Notes: generated by a model not told the origin, from the sequence alone. Counted from the stretch's first letter, positions 7,576 to 15,795 are shown. The stretch is DNA of 37,636 nucleotides from Acidilobaceae archaeon (GCA_027039295.1 JALWEW010000058.1:1-37636), one strand, 5' to 3'. Program-made: numbers and translations.

Positions 7576-7959
7576 ATGGAGGGTAAGGTAAAGGTCGAGA
7601 TAGATCTTGGCAAGTACATCAGCGTCGAGCTCCCAGCTGAGGAGGCGGAAAGGCTCATACGCCGCCTAGCCGAGAGGCTGGGCTACGAGAGCCAGGATGC
7701 AAGCGAGGCCCTCAGATACATAAGGAACTTCGACGCCTTCTACGAGATAGCCAAGAAGAAGTTCAAGGACTACCTAGTCCCGCCCAAGAGCATGAACGAC
7801 ATGATACGCGGCACCGTGCTCGTGGACAGGCTGAAGCTCGTCAAGGACGGTGGGAAGCGGGTTGTGGTTACATTCGACAGGAGGGTACCACTAGATGAAG
7901 TGCTAGCGGCACTAAAGGATTTGGGATACGAGGCCGAGGTCGTCAGGAGGGAGTTCTAG
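7576..7959 (+). CDS. Small hypothetical protein divergent from PCNA
   Basis: 127 residues, unrecognised. It has a charged, well-formed alpha/beta composition: an N-terminal strand pair (KVKVEIDLGKYISVELP), a long helical section with many Glu/Arg/Lys (about 22-65) including an FYEIAKKKFKDYLVPP segment, and a C-terminal strand-helix-strand (VVVTFDRRVPLDEVLAALKDLGY). There is no signal peptide or membrane segment. Clean codon usage, an ATG start and a promoter shared with PCNA argue for a real gene. Divergence from the clamp suggests co-expression with replication, which is inference only. Confidence 0.75.
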   Translation: MEGKVKVEIDLGKYISVELPAEEAERLIRRLAERLGYESQDASEALRYIRNFDAFYEIAKKKFKDYLVPPKSMNDMIRGTVLVDRLKLVKDGGKRVVVTFDRRVPLDEVLAALKDLGYEAEVVRREF

Positions 7960-8044
7960 GCAGATGGAGGGGTAGGTGGAGGCGCTGGCCCCTGAGCTCA
8001 CGAGTACCTCCGGAGCCCCTAATACCATCCTAGCATTGTTGCAT

Positions 8045-8401
8045 TTACTTCTTCCTAGCCGCCTTCCTGCGCCTACGCTGCGTAGCCTTCCTCTTCCTCC
8101 TCTCCTTCTCCGTCGTATCTATGGCGACGGCCTCCACGGGGGCCTTGACCTTCTCTAGGTAGATCGCCTTCGCCTCGCCCGGCCTCAGCCTCCCCTCGGC
8201 TAGGGCCTCGAGGATCTCGACGGCCTCCGTGAATGCGTCCAGTAACTCCGGGACTACCGGGTGGTACAGGCCCACCTCGGCCTCAACGCTCTCCTCTGCG
8301 GCTCCGGCCTCCTCCTCGGGCTTCTCCGGCTTCGCCAGCTCTACACCTCCAGGCTCCGCGATTATCTCCTCTTCCTCCGTCTCCTCGGACTCCAGGATCA
8401 A
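8045..8401 (-). CDS. rpo13: Probable RNA polymerase subunit Rpo13
   Basis: 118 residues from TTG 8401, which has AGGAGGTG 9 nt upstream and a TATA-like box at 8441-8450; the longer frame to 8530 crosses that box. The protein has three parts. An acidic N terminus (about 1-40, with runs of Glu) is followed by a short helical core (about 48-75) in which LAEGRLRPGEAKAIYLE resembles the Sulfolobus Rpo13 segment LLNGKISVDEAKRLFE. A strongly basic C-terminal tail of Lys/Arg repeats completes it. This acidic/helix-turn-helix/basic layout and length match Rpo13, the crenarchaeal subunit that sits near the clamp and downstream DNA. The match is from memory of the family, not an alignment. It is divergent from ileS. 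Confidence 0.72.
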   Translation of the reverse strand: MILESEETEEEEIIAEPGGVELAKPEKPEEEAGAAEESVEAEVGLYHPVVPELLDAFTEAVEILEALAEGRLRPGEAKAIYLEKVKAPVEAVAIDTTEKERRKRKATQRRRRKAARKK

Positions 8402-8440
8402 TGCTGTTCCACCTCCTAGAGGGTGGCCTGTGGGCCCAGG

Positions 8441-8450
8441 ATTTAAAATA
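8441..8450. promoter_or_regulatory. TATA-like element between rpo13 (-) and ileS (+)
   Basis: ATTTAAAATA is the only AT-rich run between the divergent genes and is nearly palindromic. It lies about 44 nt from TTG 8401 and 66 nt from TTG 8511. Expected starts are near 8418 (-) and 8472 (+), so ileS would have a leader of about 40 nt containing its ribosome-binding site. Confidence 0.6.
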
Positions 8451-8497
8451 GGTATTTCGAGGCGCTCACCCACACGCCTCCCCCTACTTGGGGGCGT

Positions 8498-8503
8498 GGG
8501 GTG
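8498..8503 (+). promoter_or_regulatory. Ribosome-binding site deciding the ileS start
   Basis: GGGGTG ends 7 nt before TTG 8511, the same sequence and spacing as before rpsC (TTG 16280). ATG 8520 would be 16 nt away. Confidence 0.55.
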
Positions 8504-8510
8504 CGCCTGG

Positions 8511-11500
8511 TTGCCTCCGATGCGTGACACGCTCAGCAGGGAGCGCTACGACCAATTCGCCTTGGAGGAGTGGGTTAAGAGGTATTGGGAGGAGCATTCG
8601 ATATACAGGCTGGTCAAGGAGAAGAGCCTCAAGAGCAGCAGGAAGCTCTACTTCCTCGACGGTCCCCCCTACACGAGCGCTCCAACGATCCACGTGGGGA
8701 CCGCGTGGAACAAGGTGATCAAGGACACACTACTACGCTACTATAGGATGATGGGCTTTAACGTCTGGGACAGGCCCGGCTTCGACACGCATGGCTTACC
8801 CATAGAGGTTAAGATAGAGCAGAAGCTGGGGATCAAGAATAAGGGGGAGATAGTCGAGAAGGTGGGGGTAGCGCGCTTCGTAGAGGAGTGCAGGAGGTTC
8901 GCCGAGGAGAACATGCGGGGCCAGATGGAGAAGTTCAAGGAGCTAGGCGTCTTCATGGACTGGGATAACCCCTACGTTACCTTCAGGGACGAGTACATAG
9001 AGTCTGGCTGGTGGCTCATAAAGAAGGCGTGGGAGAGGGGCCTCCTAGAGCAGGACGTATACGTGGTCCACTGGTGCCCGAGGTGCCAGACTACTCTAGC
9101 TGACTACGAGGTATCCGAGTACAGGGTCCTGGAGGACCCCTCGATCTACGTGAAGTTCCCTGTGAAGGGCCGCGAGGGCGAGAGCCTCCTGATATGGACC
9201 ACCACTCCCTGGACCCTCCCAGCCAACGCCTTCGTGATGGCCCACCCGGACCTAACCTACGTGAGGGTGAGGGTCGGCGGGGAGGTGCTCATACTGGCGA
9301 AGGCCAGACTCGAGGCCGTTATGAGCGAGGCGGGGGTAAGGGAATATGAGGTGATCGAGGAGTTCCCTGGCCGCGACCTAGAGGGCCTCGAGTACCGGCA
9401 CCCCCTCGAGGGCCTTGTAGATGCTCAGAGGATCCTGGCCCCCTACCATAAGGTGGTAATGGCGCCCGAGGCCGTCACGCCCCACGAGGGCACCGGGCTG
9501 GTCCACTCTGCCCCCGGCCACGGCGATGTCGACTTCGAGGTGGGCAAGAGGCTTGGAGTACCGATAGTATCCCTCGTCGGCGACGACGGCCGAATGCTCC
9601 CCGAGGCCGGTAAGTACGCCGGCCTCTACTTCAGGGGGGAGGCCAATGAGAGGATAATAGAGGACCTAAGGAGGCTCGGGGCCCTCTTCCACGAGGGGAG
9701 GGTGAAGCACAGGTACCCCGTGTGCTGGAGGTGCAAGACCCCCCTACTGCTGAGGGCGACTAGGCAGTGGGTGATAAGGGTCTCCAAGCTCAGGGACGAG
9801 CTGATGAAGAGCGCCGAGAGCGTGGAGTGGATCCCCTCGTGGGCCAAGGAGAGGTTCATGCACCTGCTCAGGAACATCAGGGACTGGGTCATAAGCAGGC
9901 AGCGCTTCTGGGGCGTCCCACTCCCGATATGGGTCTGCGAGTCCTGTGGCTACAAGGTTGTCGTGGGCAGCGTCGAGGATCTCGAGAAGCTAGGCGGCAA
10001 GAGGCCCAAGGAGCTTCACAGGCCCTGGGTCGACGAGGTCACGCTCAGGTGCCCCAAGTGCGGGGGCGTCATGAGGAGGGTGCCGGACGTGGCCGACGTG
10101 TGGTTCGACAGCGGGATCTCCTTCTACGCCAGCCTCGGGTACCCGAGGAGGAGGGACCTCTGGGAGAGGCTCAGGCCGGTAGATTATATAGTAGAGGGGC
10201 ACGACCAGATCAGAGGGTGGTTCTTTAGCCTCCTCAGGAGCGGCGTGATCGGCTTCGGTGAGTCGCCCTACCGAAGGGTCCTGGTGCACGGCTTCGCCCT
10301 CGACGAGCAGGGCAGGGAGATGCACAAGAGCCTGGGTAACTACATAGACTTCGACGAGCTGATAAGCAGGATACCTAGGGACGTCGTGAGGCTCTGGACT
10401 ACAAGCAACACCGTCTGGGAGGACCTCCGCTTCTCCTGGCGCGGCATGGAGATGATGTGGAAGGACTTCACTGTGATCTGGAATGTCTTCTCCTTCGCGA
10501 GCATGTACATGGGTCTCGACGGCTTCGACCCCAAGAAACACAGCATAGAGAGCCTCCGGGATAGCCTCAGAGTCGAGGATAGATGGGTGATCTCGAGGGT
10601 TAACTCGTTCCTAAGAGAATACCACAAGGCAATGTCGGGCCTCCTAATACACGAGGCAGCCAGGGCCCTAAGGAGATTCATCCTGGAGGATGTCAGCCAC
10701 TGGTACCTCCGTCTCATAAGGCGCAGGGTCTGGACCGACGAGGAGACACCAGACAAGCTAGCGGCCTACACCACGCTCTACTATGTCCTCAGGAGATGGC
10801 TCCTGGCGGCGGCGCCCTTCATACCATTCTTCACCGAGTACGTGTATCAAAAGCTCTTCAGGGAAGCCGAGGAGGGCCCGGAGTCCGTCCACCTGCTAGA
10901 CATGCCGGAGGCTGACGTCAGCTTAATAGATGAGAGCCTAGAGGACGAGATGGAGAGGGTCAAGGCCGTCGTCGAGGCCGCGAGGGCCGCAAGGATGAAG
11001 GCCGGGCTCAAGCTCCGGAGGCCCGTCTCCCGGGTGATAGTTGTCACCGAGGACGAGAGGACCCGCAAGGCTGTGGAGGACCTATCAGACATAGTCAGGG
11101 GCGAGGCTAACGCTAGGGAGGTTGTGGTTGCTGGTAGGGAGTTCCTCGAGGAGGTACGAGTTTACAAGGTCGAGCCGAACTATAGGGAGATAGGGCCTGA
11201 GTACAAGAGGGATGCCCCCAAGGTCTACAGGCTCCTCGAGGAGAGGAGCGAGGAGGTCGCTAGGGCCCTAGTCTCGAGGGGCTTCTACGAGGCCGAGTAT
11301 GAGGGTGTGAAGGTCAGACTAGAGCCGAGGCACGTGAGGCTCCACGCCGAGTACCCAGAGTGGCTGAGCGTTGCTGAGGGCGAGGGCTTCACGGTGGCGG
11401 TCGACACTAGAGTGGGCCGCGAGGAGCTGCTGGAGGGCCTGGCGAGGGAGGTTGTTAGGAGGATCCAGTTCATGAGGAAGGAGGCTGGCCTGGATGTGAC

Positions 11501-11705
11501 CGACTACATCGAGGCGTGGATCTCGGGGGACAGTGAGATACTAGAGGCCGTGAGGGAGAAGCTCGACTACGTCTCGAGCGAGACGAGGGCCTCCACGATA
11601 AGATTCGATAAACCCCCGGCCACCGCCTATACTAGGGAGTGGGAGGTGGACGGGAAACGAGTACTGATAGGGATAAAGAGGGTAGGAGCCACCAGGTCTA
11701 CATAG
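8511..11705 (+). CDS. ileS: Isoleucyl-tRNA synthetase
   Basis: Class I aminoacyl-tRNA synthetase charging tRNA-Ile, about 1,064 residues. The signature HVGT (HIGH motif) is at 61-64, followed by AWNKVIKDTLLRY. The editing (CP1) domain contains WTTTPWTLPAN and GTGLVHSAPGHGDVDFE. The KMSKS-type loop reads EMHKSLGN (M604-L608), so the canonical first Lys and Ser are replaced. Cysteine pairs (CPRC near residue 190, CWRC near 405, CESC and CPKC later) indicate zinc sites. The frame is open upstream to 8229, but that part is antisense to rpo13. I choose TTG 8511 by its GGGGTG site; ATG 8520 is the alternative. The Cas4-like gene begins inside its 3' end. Confidence 0.96.
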   Translation: MPPMRDTLSRERYDQFALEEWVKRYWEEHSIYRLVKEKSLKSSRKLYFLDGPPYTSAPTIHVGTAWNKVIKDTLLRYYRMMGFNVWDRPGFDTHGLPIEVKIEQKLGIKNKGEIVEKVGVARFVEECRRFAEENMRGQMEKFKELGVFMDWDNPYVTFRDEYIESGWWLIKKAWERGLLEQDVYVVHWCPRCQTTLADYEVSEYRVLEDPSIYVKFPVKGREGESLLIWTTTPWTLPANAFVMAHPDLTYVRVRVGGEVLILAKARLEAVMSEAGVREYEVIEEFPGRDLEGLEYRHPLEGLVDAQRILAPYHKVVMAPEAVTPHEGTGLVHSAPGHGDVDFEVGKRLGVPIVSLVGDDGRMLPEAGKYAGLYFRGEANERIIEDLRRLGALFHEGRVKHRYPVCWRCKTPLLLRATRQWVIRVSKLRDELMKSAESVEWIPSWAKERFMHLLRNIRDWVISRQRFWGVPLPIWVCESCGYKVVVGSVEDLEKLGGKRPKELHRPWVDEVTLRCPKCGGVMRRVPDVADVWFDSGISFYASLGYPRRRDLWERLRPVDYIVEGHDQIRGWFFSLLRSGVIGFGESPYRRVLVHGFALDEQGREMHKSLGNYIDFDELISRIPRDVVRLWTTSNTVWEDLRFSWRGMEMMWKDFTVIWNVFSFASMYMGLDGFDPKKHSIESLRDSLRVEDRWVISRVNSFLREYHKAMSGLLIHEAARALRRFILEDVSHWYLRLIRRRVWTDEETPDKLAAYTTLYYVLRRWLLAAAPFIPFFTEYVYQKLFREAEEGPESVHLLDMPEADVSLIDESLEDEMERVKAVVEAARAARMKAGLKLRRPVSRVIVVTEDERTRKAVEDLSDIVRGEANAREVVVAGREFLEEVRVYKVEPNYREIGPEYKRDAPKVYRLLEERSEEVARALVSRGFYEAEYEGVKVRLEPRHVRLHAEYPEWLSVAEGEGFTVAVDTRVGREELLEGLAREVVRRIQFMRKEAGLDVTDYIEAWISGDSEILEAVREKLDYVSSETRASTIRFDKPPATAYTREWEVDGKRVLIGIKRVGATRST

Positions 11706-12406
11706 TATGGCCCAGCGACCTCCATAGACTCGGCTACTGCCCCCGGCTTCTATTCTTCGAGACCCACCTACCCCGGCGCCGGGGGCTCGGTGAGAGGCTC
11801 AGGCTCCTCCTTGGGAGGCTCTACCACGCGGTGCTCTCGCTGCCCCTACGCCTCAGGGGCTTCAGGGTAGAGGAGCCCCTCGAGGTCAGGCTGGGTAATG
11901 TGGTGCTTAGGGGGAGGAGCGACGCCCTAGCCCTCCGCGGCGGGGCCGTCCATGTCGTCGAGAGGAAGAGCGGCAGGGCGCCCCGCAGAGTGGCGTGGCC
12001 CAGCGACATCCTCCAGGCGGCGGCCTACGGCTTCATGGCGCTGAGGCTCGGCATGGCCTCGGACGCCCTCCTGGACATAAGGTATAGGGACGCCTCCTAC
12101 ACCTACAGGCTCGACAGCGAGACCGTCAGTGCAGTCCTCAGGGCCGTGGATGACGTTGTCGAGATAAAGTACTGGGGCATCGTCGGCTACCCCAGGAGGA
12201 GCCGGGGACGATGCTCCCGGTGCCCATACCGGGCTCTCTGCGAGTCCCTTGACAGGGAGCTCGCGCCCCCCGAGAAGGGCGAGGTCTACGAGCCCGGCGA
12301 GTGGCTGGCGAGGGAGCGCTTAAGCCCTCCAAGCGCCTCCGGGGCCACCCAGGGAGCCAGTGGAGATGGCGCATACCCATCCGGAGAGGGACCCCATAGA
12401 GGCTAA
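11639..12406 (+). CDS. Cas4-like RecB-family nuclease with [4Fe-4S] cluster, outside any CRISPR locus
   Basis: PD-(D/E)XK nuclease of the Cas4/DUF83 type, 255 residues. All core residues can be placed: H63 in GRLYH, D95 in GRSDAL, E108-x-K110 in VERKSG and Q126xxxY130 in DILQAAAY. Cysteines C34, C192, C195 and C201 have the spacing expected for the iron-sulfur cluster. Such enzymes are 5'-3' single-strand exonucleases involved in spacer capture or in repair. No cas genes or repeats occur nearby, so this is a stand-alone member. The only canonical start in frame is GTG 11639, giving a 67-bp overlap with ileS; the conserved part begins near residue 20. The last 41 bp overlap the MoxR gene, and the final 35 codons look non-conserved. 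Confidence 0.85.
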   Translation: MGGGRETSTDRDKEGRSHQVYIVWPSDLHRLGYCPRLLFFETHLPRRRGLGERLRLLLGRLYHAVLSLPLRLRGFRVEEPLEVRLGNVVLRGRSDALALRGGAVHVVERKSGRAPRRVAWPSDILQAAAYGFMALRLGMASDALLDIRYRDASYTYRLDSETVSAVLRAVDDVVEIKYWGIVGYPRRSRGRCSRCPYRALCESLDRELAPPEKGEVYEPGEWLARERLSPPSASGATQGASGDGAYPSGEGPHRG

Positions 12407-13307
12407 GGTAGCTGAGATATACGGCGATGTGGCCAGGCCCAGGGAGCCCGTTCGGAGCCCCAGCCTGGCCGTGAAGGTCTTAGAGAGGGAGTTCAGGCTC
12501 ATAGTCGACGAGAGGATAGTGGCCCTCACCTACGCCGCCTTCATGAATGGGAGGCCCGTCCTCTTCGAGGGCCCGCCCGGCACGGGTAAGACTGAGGTGG
12601 GCGAGGCCCTCCTCGAGCTCTGGGCTGGGAGGAAGCCCTTCCTGCTCCCCTGCAGTGAGAACTACGATGAGTACAAGGTCATAGGCGACTTCCACCCACT
12701 GATAGCGATGCGGAAGGGGTTCAACGAGGAGTCCTTCATCCCGCGTCCACTCCTCGCAGCGTTAATCCTCGACGCCGGCGTCCTCGTAGATGAGATTAGG
12801 AGGAGCAGCGAGGACTTCCAGAACATGCTACTAGACGTGGTTGATAAGCGCAGGATAATAGTGCCAGAGCTGAAGAGGGTCTTCAGGGCGAGGGGCCCCG
12901 GCTTCCAGGTCATATTCACGAGTAACCCCGAGGATATAGCGCAGAACGAGCTGAGCGATGCCTTCCTGAGGAGGGTCGTCAGGATACCCTTCGACTACCC
13001 CCCACGGGAGGTTGAGGCTAGAATCATAAGGCTGCGCAGCGACAGCGAGCCCAGGCTGGACTCCAACGTGATGAACCTGATCCTCGGCACACTGGAGAAG
13101 CTGAGGAGGTCGGGGCTCTCCCACAAGCCCGGGACCGCGGAGGCTGTAGCCTGGGCCAGGATGGCGCAGGCCCTAGCGAGGCTGAGGGGTAGGAGCGTCG
13201 TCTCCCTGGAGGACGCCTATGATGCCGCCATGGGCGTACTCGTGAAGCGCGTTGAGGACGAGGAAATCGTTGACTCCGTGCTGAGGGAGGAGTTCGGCCT
13301 TGCCTAG
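12366..13307 (+). CDS. MoxR-type AAA+ ATPase
   Basis: AAA+ ATPase of the MoxR family, 313 residues from ATG 12366 (AGGGAG 9 nt upstream; GTG 12360 is possible). Walker A GPPGTGKT is at about 69-76, Walker B VLVDEI at about 139-144, and sensor 1 in IFTSNP near residue 190. An SDAFLRRVVRIPFDYP segment holds the arginine-finger region, and a C-terminal lid domain follows. MoxR proteins act as chaperone-like ATPases, usually with a von Willebrand A partner encoded next door. That is the case here: the stop overlaps the TTG start of the VWA gene by 8 bp, indicating translational coupling. A weak TATA-like GCTTAAGC lies near 12318-12325 inside the preceding gene. Confidence 0.92.
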   Translation: MAHTHPERDPIEAKVAEIYGDVARPREPVRSPSLAVKVLEREFRLIVDERIVALTYAAFMNGRPVLFEGPPGTGKTEVGEALLELWAGRKPFLLPCSENYDEYKVIGDFHPLIAMRKGFNEESFIPRPLLAALILDAGVLVDEIRRSSEDFQNMLLDVVDKRRIIVPELKRVFRARGPGFQVIFTSNPEDIAQNELSDAFLRRVVRIPFDYPPREVEARIIRLRSDSEPRLDSNVMNLILGTLEKLRRSGLSHKPGTAEAVAWARMAQALARLRGRSVVSLEDAYDAAMGVLVKRVEDEEIVDSVLREEFGLA

Positions 13308-15291
13308 GTACAGCGTTGAAACAGTCATAGACCTGCTGCCGGGGCTGGCGGAGGCCCTCAGGCGCAGGGGGCTGAGAATAGGCACCAGCCAGCTCGTGGA
13401 GGCCGCGAGGCTCCTCAAGAGCTACTCCGCCCTGGAGGCCCGCGAGTACCTTGACGAGGAGGAGGTCTCGCTCGTGCTCGGGGCTGCCCTCTCGCTGAGG
13501 GGCGGTCACGCTGAGGCCCTCAGGGACGAGTTGAGGGGGCTACTTGTAGCAGCCAGGCTGGATGAGGCGGCCCGGGGGATCCAGGAGGAGATAAATGAGA
13601 GGCTCTCCGCGCTGGGCCTCAAACCCGGAGCCAGGGTCGTTAAGAAGAGGATCCTGGGCGGGGGGCCTAAGAGGAGGGAGAGGGTAGCCGCCTACCTCGA
13701 GCTGAAGAGGGTCGGGGTAATAAGAGGCCCCAGGGGGAGGGAGAGGGTAGCCGGGGCAGCTGAGATCTCAGTCATATCTAAGAGACTGGCGAGGCTGGGC
13801 TACCGGAGCATCGAGGACGCAGCGAGGGAGGCTGGCAGAGCGTGGGGCGAGGACGACATAATGCTCCACGCCGAGGCCAGGCTCGGCGCTGGCCGCGAAC
13901 TGGGAGACATGGACACCGACAGGCTCCTCAAGCTAGGGGAGGCGGCCCTCAGGAAGGGGGATCGCAGGCTCCTGAGGAGCGTTGCGGAGGAGCTTGGAAG
14001 GAGGATCCTGAGGGGCGAGAGGGTAGACTCCGAGAAGAGCCTCGAGATACTGCGGAGAGCCGGTGCCCTCAGCCCTGCCCACGAGCGCGCGCTGCTCCGC
14101 AGAGAGCCCGACTTAGTGGCGGCCTCCACCCTCCCGCCGAGGGAGCTGGCATCGCTCGCGGAGAGCCTTGGCGCCGAGAGGGGCGGCCTCCTCGTGTCGA
14201 AGGCCCTCAAGAGGCTAGGCATCGGGGCTGCGAGGGAACTCGTAGCCAACCTCGACCCCGCGCTCCTATGGGCAGTTAAGAAGCACCCCCTCCGGGGCCC
14301 CGAGGCCTCACTCGTGGACGCGGCGGCCAAGGCTTCTAGGAGCCTCAGGGAGGCCCTCCTCTACGCTGAGACAGGCGAGCCGGGTAGGGCTGACATGGCT
14401 AGGGACCTAGCCTCTAGGAGCCTGGAGGCCCTAGAGGCCCTGGGGGACCCGAGGCTCGGCAGGCTTAGCCGCGGCGAGGTCGAGGCGCTGGCGTCGATGG
14501 CCCTGGCTATAGTTGACGCCCTAGAGGCCCGGGGTCCGGAAAGCGTCGAGGGCCTAGCGGCTACCCTCAGGAGGCTGGGACTACCGAGGGCCCTCCAGGT
14601 CCTGAGGGGCCTCTACTCGAGGGTCACCCCCGAGGCTAGGGGGCTCGTCGCTAGGGCGGCCGCCTCCCTGCTCTACAGGTTCGCTTCACGCGAGGGCCTG
14701 AGGCTACTGCCGAGGAGGCTCACAGCCACGCACGGCCCGGGCAGGCTCGAAGTGCGCCACACGATCTACAGGCTCGGCAGGCTCGCCCAGGACCCCCTAG
14801 TCTTCAGGAGGAGGCTGAGGAGCCGGAGCATAGGCCTTGCCCTCGACGTGAGCGGGAGCATGATTGAGCATAGCGTGTGGGCCCTGAGCATAGCGGTCCT
14901 ATTCGCCTCCAACATAGATAGGCTGGTGCTCTTCTCAGCCGAGCCCACAGTCCTCGAGGGGCCCTTCACCCCCATCCAGCTGGCGGAGACCCTCCTATCC
15001 GCCAGGTTCGCCGGCTACACCGACATCGCCGGCGCCCTGGAGGCCCTCGGAGGCTCGAGGGGGGCGAGGAGGCTCGTGTTGGTGTCGGATCTCAAGCAAA
15101 CCCTCGAACCCGGCGACCCCGTGGCTGCGGCTGCGTCCCTGGTTAGGAGGGGCTTCAAGCTCCTCGCAATAACGCCGCCGCTCCACGACGCGGCCACGCG
15201 GAGGAGGCTCGAGGAGGTCGGGGTGAGGGTTAGGGTAGCGTATACCCCGAGGGACGCCGCGAGGGAGGTGCTAAGGAGCCTCCTGAGGTGA
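13300..15291 (+). CDS. VWA (MIDAS) domain protein, partner of MoxR ATPase
   Basis: 663 residues from TTG 13300, with GGGAGGAG exactly 7 nt upstream. The C-terminal ~180 residues are a von Willebrand A domain with a complete metal-ion-dependent adhesion site: D516-x-S518-x-S520 (DVSGS), T574 (GYTD) and D597 (VSDLK). The N-terminal part starts like CoxE-type VWA proteins (SVETVIDLLPGLAEALRRRG). The middle, about 110-480, is Arg/Leu/Glu/Ala-rich, almost entirely helical, and longer than in typical partners. No signal peptide or membrane segment is seen, so it should act in the cytoplasm with the MoxR ATPase, probably in maturation or remodelling of a client that is not identified. The uS19 promoter starts 10 bp after its stop. 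Confidence 0.88.
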   Translation: MPRYSVETVIDLLPGLAEALRRRGLRIGTSQLVEAARLLKSYSALEAREYLDEEEVSLVLGAALSLRGGHAEALRDELRGLLVAARLDEAARGIQEEINERLSALGLKPGARVVKKRILGGGPKRRERVAAYLELKRVGVIRGPRGRERVAGAAEISVISKRLARLGYRSIEDAAREAGRAWGEDDIMLHAEARLGAGRELGDMDTDRLLKLGEAALRKGDRRLLRSVAEELGRRILRGERVDSEKSLEILRRAGALSPAHERALLRREPDLVAASTLPPRELASLAESLGAERGGLLVSKALKRLGIGAARELVANLDPALLWAVKKHPLRGPEASLVDAAAKASRSLREALLYAETGEPGRADMARDLASRSLEALEALGDPRLGRLSRGEVEALASMALAIVDALEARGPESVEGLAATLRRLGLPRALQVLRGLYSRVTPEARGLVARAAASLLYRFASREGLRLLPRRLTATHGPGRLEVRHTIYRLGRLAQDPLVFRRRLRSRSIGLALDVSGSMIEHSVWALSIAVLFASNIDRLVLFSAEPTVLEGPFTPIQLAETLLSARFAGYTDIAGALEALGGSRGARRLVLVSDLKQTLEPGDPVAAAASLVRRGFKLLAITPPLHDAATRRRLEEVGVRVRVAYTPRDAAREVLRSLLR

Positions 15292-15300
15292 GGCTCCAAC

Positions 15301-15308
15301 AATAAAAG
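15301..15308 (+). promoter_or_regulatory. TATA-like box of the ribosomal protein operon (before uS19)
   Basis: AATAAAAG lies directly after the VWA stop, with its centre near 15304. A transcript would start near 15331, leaving a 20-nt leader that carries GGGTG 7 nt before GTG 15351. Confidence 0.55.
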
Positions 15309-15350
15309 CCCCTCGGGTGTCGCAGTGCCGGAGTGGGTGGGTGCTGGAGG

Positions 15351-15782
15351 GTGACGCTTGAAATCCCGCCAGAGTGGCGTAGGTTCCGCTACAGGGGTAG
15401 AAGCCTAGAGGAGCTAATGCAGATGTCTATCGAGGACCTAGCGAAGCTCATGCCGGCCAGGCAGAGGAGGAGCCTGCTGAGGGGGTTCACGCCGGCCCAG
15501 CGTAAGCTGCTGGCTAAGATCAGGAAGGTTAGGAGGAAGCTGGAGGAGGGCAAGCTGAAGAGGCCACCAGTCATAAGGACCCACGTGAGGGACATGATAG
15601 TCCTCCCCGAGATGGTTGGGCTCACGATAGCCGTATACAACGGCAAGGAGTTCGTGCCGGTCAGGATCACGCCTTGGATGATAGGCCACTATCTGGGAGA
15701 GTTCAGCCACACGACGAAGATCGTGCAGCACGGAGAGCCGGGCCTGAAGGCCACTAGGAGCAGCCTGCACATAGGCAAGTAG
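15351..15782 (+). CDS. rpsS: Small ribosomal subunit protein uS19
   Basis: 143 residues. The C-terminal two thirds carry the uS19 core: IRTHVRDMIVLPEMVGLTI, YNGKEFVPVRI, GHYLGEFSHT and the basic end KATRSS. The archaeal-type N-terminal helical extension precedes it. It binds the 30S head next to uS13. The frame opens at 15333, but GTG 15351 is favoured by the GGGTG element at 15339-15343 and the expected transcript start. First gene of the ribosomal run; uL2, its usual upstream neighbour, is not here. Confidence 0.96.
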   Translation: MTLEIPPEWRRFRYRGRSLEELMQMSIEDLAKLMPARQRRSLLRGFTPAQRKLLAKIRKVRRKLEEGKLKRPPVIRTHVRDMIVLPEMVGLTIAVYNGKEFVPVRITPWMIGHYLGEFSHTTKIVQHGEPGLKATRSSLHIGK

Positions 15783-15795
15783 AGGTGAGGCCGCG

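Noticed and set aside
8229..8510. N-terminal extension of ileS by about 94 codons
   Set aside because: It is antisense to the rpo13 gene, crosses the TATA-like box and lacks synthetase character. A ribosome-binding site points to 8511.
8402..8530. N-terminal extension of the Rpo13 candidate
   Set aside because: It crosses the TATA-like box; TTG 8401 has a good ribosome-binding site and is followed by the expected acidic N terminus.
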